From Pristionchus mayeri (taxonomy: Eukaryota > Nematoda > Chromadorea > Rhabditida > Neodiplogasteridae): a stretch of DNA of 64,000 bases. Where the stretch lies: the NCBI GenBank assembly GCA_036245805.1, contig BTRK01000001.1, positions 38,762,995 through 38,826,994 on the forward strand, given 5' to 3'. Position 1 is the first letter of the stretch; each line of letters opens with the position of its first letter. Positions 57,807-64,000 of this stretch are shown piece by piece. The notes beneath the pieces were generated by a model. That model did no database searches. It was not told the origin of the DNA and saw nothing but the letters and a program-made list of their open reading frames with translations. The position numbers and the translations under genes were made by a program.

Positions 57807-60575
57807 ACCAGCTTAACTTGGGGTGTTTTCTCTCGCCAGCTTAACTTGGGGTGTTTTCTCTCGCCAGCTTAACTTGGGGTGTTTTCTCTCGCCAGCTTAA
57901 CTTGGGGTGTTTTCTCTCGCCAGCTTAACTTGGGGTGTTTTCTCTCACCAGCTTAATTTTGGGTGTGTACACTCACCAGCTTAACTTGGGGTGTTTTCTC
58001 TCGCCAGCTTAACTTGGGGTGTTTTCTCTCGCCAGCTTAACTTGGGGTGTTTTCTCTCGCCAGCTTAATTTTGGGTGTGTACACTCACCAGCTTAATTTT
58101 GGGTGTGTACACTCACCAGCTTAATTTTGGGTGTGTACACTCACCAGCTTAACTTGGGGTGTTTCTCTCGCCAGCTTAACTTGGGGTGTTTTCTCTCGCC
58201 AGCTTAACTTGGGGTGTTTTCTCTCGCCAGCTTAACTTGGGGTGTTTTCTCTCGCCAGCTTAACTTGGGGTGTTTTCTCTCGCCAGCTTAACTTGGGGTG
58301 TTTTCTCTCACCATCTTAATTTTGGGTGTGTACACTCACCAGCTTAACTTGGGGTGTTTTCTCTCGCTAGCTTAACTTGGTGTGTTTTCTCTCGCCAGCT
58401 TAACTTGGCGTGTTTTCTCTCGCCAGCTTAACTTGGGGTGTTTTCTCTCGCCAGCTTAACTTGGGGTGTTTTCTCTCACCAGCTTAATTTTGGGTGTGTA
58501 CACTCACCAGCTTAACTTGGGGTGTTTTCTCTCGCCAGCTTAACTTGGGGTGTTTTCTCTCGCCAGCTTAACTTGGGGTGTTTTCTCTCGCCAGCTTAAC
58601 TTGGGGTGTTTTCTCTCGCCAGCTTAACTTGGGGTGTTTTCTCTCGCCAGCTTAACTTGGGGTGTTTTCTCTCGCCAGCTTAACTTGGGGTGTTTTCTCT
58701 CACCAGCTTAATTTTTGGTGTGTCCTCTCGCCAGCTTAACTTGGGGTGTTTTCTCTCACCATCTTAATTTTGGGTGTGTACACTCACCAGCTTAACTTGA
58801 GGTGTTTTCTCTCGCCAGCTTAACTTGGGGTGTTTTCTCTCGCCAGCTTAACTTGGGGTGTTTTCTCTCGCCAGCTTAACTTGGGGTATTTTCTCTCACC
58901 AGCTTAATTTTGGGTGTGTACACTCACCAGCTTAACTTGGGGTGTTTTCTCTCGCCAGCTTAACTTGGTGTGTTTTCTCTCGCTAGCTTAACTTGGGGTG
59001 TATTCTCTCGCCAGCTTAACTTGGGGTGTTTTCTCTCGCCAGCTTAACTTGGGGTGTTTTCTCTCGCCAGCTTAACTTGGTGTGTTTTCTCTCGCCAGCT
59101 TAACTTGGCGTGTTTTCTCTCGCCAGCTTAACTTGGGGTGTTTTCTCTCGCCAGCTTAACTTGGCGTGTTTTCTCTCGCCAGCTTAACTTGGGGTGTATT
59201 CTCTCGCCAGCTTAACTTGGGGTGTTTTCTCTCGCCAGCTTAACTTGGGGGTTTTCTCTCGCCAGCTTAACTTGGGGTGTTTTCTCTCACCAGCTTAATT
59301 TTGGGTGTGTACACTCACCAGCTTAACTTGGGGTGTTTCTCTCGCCAGCTTAACTTGGGGTGTTTTCTCTCGCCAGCTTAATTTTGGGTGTGTACACTCA
59401 CCAGCTTAACTTGGGGTGTTTTCTCTCGCCAGCTTAACTTGGGGTGTTTTCTCTCGCCAGCTTAACTTGGGGTGTTTTCTCTCGCCAGCTTAACTTGGGG
59501 TGTTTTCTCTCGCCAGCTTAACTTGGGGTGTTTTCTCTCGCCAGCTTAACTTGGGGTGTTTTCTCTCACCAGCTTAATTTTTGGTGTGTCCTCTCGCCAG
59601 CTTAACTTGGGGTGTTTTCTCTCACCATCTTAATTTTGGGTGTGTACACTCACCAGCTTAACTTGAGGTGTTTTCTCTCGCCAGCTTAACTTGGGGTGTT
59701 TTCTCTCGCCAGCTTAACTTGGGGTGTTTTCTCTCGCCAGCTTAACTTGGGGTGTTTTCTCTCACCAGCTTAATTTTGGGTGTGTACACTCACCAGCTTA
59801 ACTTGGGGTGTTTTCTCTCGCCAGCTTAACTTGGTGTGTTTTCTCTCGCTAGCTTAACTTGGGTTGTATTCTCTCGCCAGCTTAACTTGGGGTGTTTTCT
59901 CTCGCCAGCTTAACTTGGGGTGTTTTCTCTCGCCAGCTTAACTTGGTGTGTTTTCTCTCGCCAGCTTAACTTGGCGTGTTTTCTCTCGCCAGCTTAACTT
60001 GGGGTGTTTTCTCTCGCCAGCTTAACTTGGCGTGTTTTCTCTCGCCAGCTTAACTTGGGGTGTATTCTCTCGCCAGCTTAACTTGGGGTGTTTTCTCTCG
60101 CCAGCTTAACTTGGGGGTTTTCTCTCGCCAGCTTAACTTGGGGTGTTTTCTCTCACCAGCTTAATTTTGGGTGTGTACACTCACCAGCTTAACTTGGGGT
60201 GTTTCTCTCGCCAGCTTAACTTGGGGTGTATTCTCTCGCCAGCTTAACTTGGGGTGTTTTCTCTCGCCAGCTTAACTTGGGGTGTTTTCTCTCGCCAGCT
60301 TAACTTGGGGTGTTTTCTCGCGCCAGCTTAACTTGGGGTGTTTTCTCTCGCCAGCTTAACTTGGGGTGTTTTCTCTCGCCAGCTTAACTTGGCGTGTTTT
60401 CTCTCGCCAGCTTAACTTGGTGTGTTTTCTCTCGCCAGCTTAACTTGGCGTGTTTTCTCTCGCCAGCTTAACACTTGGGGTGTATTCTCTCGCCAGCTTA
60501 ACTTGGGGTGTTTTCTCTCGCCAGCTTAACTTGGGGTGTTTTCTCTCGCCAGCTTAACTTGGGGTGTTTTCTCGC

Positions 60576-61420
60576 GCCAGCTTAACTTGGGGTGTTTTCT
60601 CTCGCCAGCTTAACTTGGGGTGTTTTCTCTCGCCAGCTTAACTTGGGGTGTTTTCTCTCGCCAGCTTAACTTGGGGTGTTTTCTCTCACCAGCTTAATTT
60701 TTGGTGTTTTCTCTCGCCAGCTTAACTTGGGGTGTTTTCTCTCGCCAGCTTAACTTGGCGTGTTTTCTCTCGCCAGCTTAACTTGGTGTGTTTTCTCTCG
60801 CCAGCTTAACTTGGCGTGTTTTCTCTCGCCAGCTTAACACTTGGGGTGTATTCTCTCGCCAGCTTAACTTGGGGTGTTTTCTCTCGCCAGCTTAACTTGG
60901 GGTGTTTTCTCTCGCCAGCTTAACTTGGGGTGTTTTCTCGCGCCAGCTTAACTTGGGGTGTTTTCTCTCGCCAGCTTAACTTGGGGTGTTTTCTCTCGCC
61001 AGCTTAACTTGGGGTGTTTTCTCTCGCCAGCTTAACTTGGGGTGTTTTCTCTCGCCAGCTTAACTTGGGGTGTTTTCTCTCACCAGCTTAATTTTGGGTG
61101 TGTCCTCTCACCAGCTTAATTTTGGGTGTGTCCTCTCACCAGCTTAATTTTGGGTGTGTCCTCTCACCAGCTTAATTTTGGGTGTGTCCTCTCACCAACT
61201 TAATTTTGGGTGTGTCCTCTCACCAGCTTAATTTTGGGTGTGTCCTCTCACCAACTTAATTTTGGGTGTGTACACTCACCAGCTTAACTTGGGGTGTTTT
61301 CTCTCGCCAGCTTAACTTGGGGTGTTTTCTCTCGCCAGCTTAACTTGGGGTGTTTTCTCTCGCCAGCTTAATTTTGGGTGTGTACACTCACCAGCTTAAT
61401 TTTGGGTGTGTACACTCACC
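60576..61420 (+). repeat. Copy matching 63,156-64,000 (offset 2,580)
   Basis: Lines at 60,601-61,420 are identical by eye to 63,181-64,000: J with TTTTCTCTC end (60,688/63,268), C-E-M (M 60,828/63,408), an F unit, the K4-L-K-L run (61,082/63,662) and the start of B-B-B. The match begins just after 60,574, where this copy has CTCGCGCC and the other CTCTCGCC. It runs off the window end, so the true repeat is longer. Confidence 0.92.
61082..61277 (+). repeat. K4-L-K-L run
   Basis: K at 61,082, 61,110, 61,138 and 61,166, L at 61,194, K at 61,222, L at 61,250. Still seven units, but with L also at position five. That internal L has a CCTCTC end, whereas the terminal L has ACACTC. The same form is at 62,007-62,202 and 63,662-63,857. 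It is the distal variant of the seven-unit K run found at 49.9-57.8 kb. Confidence 0.92.
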
Positions 61421-62006
61421 AGCTTAATTTTGGGTGTGTACACTCACCAGCTTAACTTGGGGTGTTTCTCTCGCCAGCTTAACTTGGGGTGTTTTCTCTC
61501 GCCAGCTTAACTTGGGGTGTTTTCTCTCGCCAGCTTAACTTGGGGTGTTTTCTCTCGCCAGCTTAACTTGGGGTGTTTTCTCTCGCCAGCTTAACTTGGG
61601 GTGTTTTCTCTCACCAGCTTAATTTTTGGTGTTTTCTCTCGCCAGCTTAACTTGGGGTGTTTTCTCTCGCCAGCTTAACTTGGCGTGTTTTCTCTCGCCA
61701 GCTTAACTTGGTGTGTTTTCTCTCGCCAGCTTAACTTGGCGTGTTTTCTCTCGCCAGCTTAACACTTGGGGTGTATTCTCTCGCCAGCTTAACTTGGGGT
61801 GTTTTCTCTCGCCAGCTTAACTTGGGGTGTTTTCTCTCGCCAGCTTAACTTGGGGTGTTTTCTCGCGCCAGCTTAACTTGGGGTGTTTTCTCTCGCCAGC
61901 TTAACTTGGGGTGTTTTCTCTCGCCAGCTTAACTTGGGGTGTTTTCTCTCGCCAGCTTAACTTGGGGTGTTTTCTCTCGCCAGCTTAACTTGGGGTGTTT
62001 TCTCTC

Positions 62007-62202
62007 ACCAGCTTAATTTTGGGTGTGTCCTCTCACCAGCTTAATTTTGGGTGTGTCCTCTCACCAGCTTAATTTTGGGTGTGTCCTCTCACCAGCTTAA
62101 TTTTGGGTGTGTCCTCTCACCAACTTAATTTTGGGTGTGTCCTCTCACCAGCTTAATTTTGGGTGTGTCCTCTCACCAACTTAATTTTGGGTGTGTACAC
62201 TC
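62007..62202 (+). repeat. K4-L-K-L run (second)
   Basis: Same seven-unit order as 61,082-61,277, at offset 925. The preceding J units (60,688/61,613) and M units (60,828/61,753) have the same offset, so a 925-bp tandem step exists here. After the run the two copies differ: B-B-B-P follows the first, A and F units the second. Confidence 0.9.
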
Positions 62203-62680
62203 ACCAGCTTAACTTGGGGTGTTTTCTCTCGCCAGCTTAACTTGGGGTGTTTTCTCTCGCCAGCTTAACTTGGGGTGTTTTCTCGCGCCAGCTTAACTTG
62301 GGGTGTTTTCTCTCGCCAGCTTAACTTGGGGTGTTTTCTCTCGCCAGCTTAACTTGGCGTGTTTTCTCTCGCCAGCTTAACTTGGTGTGTTTTCTCTCGC
62401 CAGCTTAACTTGGCGTGTTTTCTCTCGCCAGCTTAACACTTGGGGTGTATTCTCTCGCCAGCTTAACTTGGGGTGTTTTCTCTCGCCAGCTTAACTTGGG
62501 GTGTTTTCTCTCGCCAGCTTAACTTGGGGTGTTTTCTCGCGCCAGCTTAACTTGGGGTGTTTTCTCTCGCCAGCTTAACTTGGGGTGTTTTCTCTCGCCA
62601 GCTTAACTTGGGGTGTTTTCTCTCGCCAGCTTAACTTGGGGTGTTTTCTCTCGCCAGCTTAACTTGGGGTGTTTTCTCTC

Positions 62681-62792
62681 ACCAGCTTAATTTTGGGTGT
62701 GTCCTCTCACCAGCTTAATTTTGGGTGTGTCCTCTCACCAGCTTAATTTTGGGTGTGTCCTCTCACCAACTTAATTTTGGGTGTGTACACTC
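62681..62792 (+). repeat. Short K run, three K plus L
   Basis: K at 62,681, 62,709 and 62,737, L at 62,765. It is the shortest L-closed run, preceded by C-E-M and an F unit like the longer runs. Loss of K-type units from the seven-unit form is the simplest reading. Confidence 0.88.
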
Positions 62793-63155
62793 ACCAGCTT
62801 AACTTGGGGTGTTTTCTCTCGCCAGCTTAACTTGGGGTGTTTTCTCTCGCCAGCTTAAATTGGGGTGTTTTCTCTCGCCAGCTTAACTTGGGGTGTTTTC
62901 TCTCACCAGCTTAATTTTGGGTGTGTACACTCACCAGCTTAACTTGGGGTGTTTTCTCTCGCCAGCTTAACTTGGGGTGTTTTCTCTCGCCAGCTTAACT
63001 TGGGGTGTTTTCTCTCGCCAGCTTAATTTTGGGTGTGTACACTCACCAGCTTAATTTTGGGTGTGTACACTCACCAGCTTAATTTTGGGTGTGTACACTC
63101 ACCAGCTTAACTTGGGGTGTTTCTCTCGCCAGCTTAACTTGGGGTGTTTTCTCTC

Positions 63156-64000
63156 GCCAGCTTAACTTGGGGTGTTTTCTCTCGCCAGCTTAACTTGGGG
63201 TGTTTTCTCTCGCCAGCTTAACTTGGGGTGTTTTCTCTCGCCAGCTTAACTTGGGGTGTTTTCTCTCACCAGCTTAATTTTTGGTGTTTTCTCTCGCCAG
63301 CTTAACTTGGGGTGTTTTCTCTCGCCAGCTTAACTTGGCGTGTTTTCTCTCGCCAGCTTAACTTGGTGTGTTTTCTCTCGCCAGCTTAACTTGGCGTGTT
63401 TTCTCTCGCCAGCTTAACACTTGGGGTGTATTCTCTCGCCAGCTTAACTTGGGGTGTTTTCTCTCGCCAGCTTAACTTGGGGTGTTTTCTCTCGCCAGCT
63501 TAACTTGGGGTGTTTTCTCGCGCCAGCTTAACTTGGGGTGTTTTCTCTCGCCAGCTTAACTTGGGGTGTTTTCTCTCGCCAGCTTAACTTGGGGTGTTTT
63601 CTCTCGCCAGCTTAACTTGGGGTGTTTTCTCTCGCCAGCTTAACTTGGGGTGTTTTCTCTCACCAGCTTAATTTTGGGTGTGTCCTCTCACCAGCTTAAT
63701 TTTGGGTGTGTCCTCTCACCAGCTTAATTTTGGGTGTGTCCTCTCACCAGCTTAATTTTGGGTGTGTCCTCTCACCAACTTAATTTTGGGTGTGTCCTCT
63801 CACCAGCTTAATTTTGGGTGTGTCCTCTCACCAACTTAATTTTGGGTGTGTACACTCACCAGCTTAACTTGGGGTGTTTTCTCTCGCCAGCTTAACTTGG
63901 GGTGTTTTCTCTCGCCAGCTTAACTTGGGGTGTTTTCTCTCGCCAGCTTAATTTTGGGTGTGTACACTCACCAGCTTAATTTTGGGTGTGTACACTCACC
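63156..64000 (+). repeat. Copy matching 60,576-61,420 (offset 2,580)
   Basis: See the partner for markers. It includes the K4-L-K-L run at 63,662-63,857 and ends inside a B-B-B string cut by the window edge. No base difference was noticed. The array clearly continues beyond 64,000. Confidence 0.92.

Larger units (their letters stand above)
1..64000 (+). repeat. 28-bp satellite DNA array filling the window
   Basis: A 28-bp unit repeats head to tail from the first base to the last, always in the same orientation, with no interruption by unique sequence, transposon or inverted segment that I could find. Position 1 is the G of GCCAGCTTAA; the unit continues with CTTGGGG, then TGTTTT, and ends CTCTC. 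The majority unit has 7 G, 7 C, 3 A and 11 T, so the + strand is strongly T-over-A skewed throughout. TTAA at unit positions 7-10 gives TAA on both strands, closing every frame about every 84 bp. The array runs off both window edges, so its full size is unknown. Satellite arrays of this scale with HOR structure are known from eukaryotic heterochromatin; location and species are inference. It could also be called a very large VNTR. Confidence 0.98.

Noticed and set aside
1..64000. CRISPR array, since a 28-bp repeat length is typical of CRISPR repeats
   Set aside because: There are no spacers: 28-bp units abut directly for 64 kb, and differences are class-specific point changes. No leader or cas gene is present.
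1..64000. Repetitive protein gene (for example silk, mucin or surface protein repeats)
   Set aside because: The unit is not a multiple of 3 and has TTAA, so all six frames close about every 84 bp. ATG is almost absent on the + strand.
1..64000. Telomeric repeat array based on TTGGGG
   Set aside because: TTGGGG occurs once per 28 bp, not in tandem. Many units have GGTG, GGCG or GAGG instead, and the array has HOR structure typical of satellites.
1..64000. CENP-B box in the monomer
   Set aside because: I looked for the TTCG and CGGG cores at the required spacing and found neither; the only B-specific motif is the GTGTACAC palindrome.
1..64000. Known 28-bp minisatellite near human HRAS
   Set aside because: From memory that repeat is GC-rich with a different order of motifs; this unit, with TTAA and TTTTCTCTC, does not resemble it beyond length.
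1..64000. Intrinsic terminators or promoters from T runs and TTAA motifs
   Set aside because: They are part of the monomer and repeat over two thousand times; no GC-rich stem precedes the T run and no gene is present.
1..64000. Three monomers (84 bp) equal eight helical turns, suggesting nucleosome phasing
   Set aside because: The arithmetic holds at 10.5 bp per turn, but single, paired and other non-triple expansions are as common as triples by eye, so the sequence gives no support.

Overview
The whole 64-kb window is one uninterrupted satellite DNA array. The basic monomer is 28 bp, repeated head to tail in one orientation from base 1 to base 64000, about 2,280 monomers by simple division. 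I see no gene, RNA gene, mobile element or unique sequence. A TTAA at monomer positions 7-10 puts a stop codon on both strands. Because 28 is one more than a multiple of 3, each reading frame is closed about every 84 bp. I noticed only two ATG triplets on the + strand. This is the organisation of eukaryotic heterochromatic (pericentromeric, subtelomeric or sex-chromosome-type) satellite DNA read through by long reads. The sequence does not identify the species, and I do not recognise the monomer as a named satellite.

Monomers fall into clear classes. Class A is the majority; its exemplar is 61-88, numbered 1-28 starting at GCCAGCTTAA. Class B differs at six sites (A1, T11, T14, G21, A23, A25) and carries the palindrome GTGTACAC. 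Point variants are C (T16), D (T3, A21), D' (A21), E (C16), F (G27), H (B with T5), I (H with A16), J, K and Q (B-like with CCTCTC ends), L (A5), R (A1, A15) and S (A16, G26). Length variants are G and P (27 bp), N and O (26 bp), M (30 bp), and single 23-bp and 29-bp units. The classes occur in fixed order, giving higher-order repeats (HORs), for example a 13-monomer, 363-bp cassette. HORs are themselves duplicated in blocks of about 0.3-4.6 kb.

Layout: (I) 1-12.7 kb has 363-bp cassettes and repeats of about 867 bp, and is covered by 4,583- and 4,134-bp-offset duplications. (II) 12.7-31.5 kb is rich in H, I, N, R and J units, with tandem duplications of 1,562, 670, 2,399 and 2,514 bp. The last shows its recombination joint inside a hybrid monomer near 28,812. 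(III) 31.5-49.5 kb returns to C-D and C-E-D' cassettes and adds S, Q and G19T variants, with duplications at offsets 810, 3,548, 2,963 and 336 bp. (IV) 49.5-64 kb has 30-bp M units, pure K-type runs of 4-7 monomers, a B-B-B-P signature, and duplications at 1,315, 1,818 and 2,580 bp.

The window therefore records recent homogenisation by unequal exchange or replication-based amplification. The duplications were compared by eye, line by line and by diagnostic monomers kept in register. They were not computed base by base, so identity is described rather than quantified.
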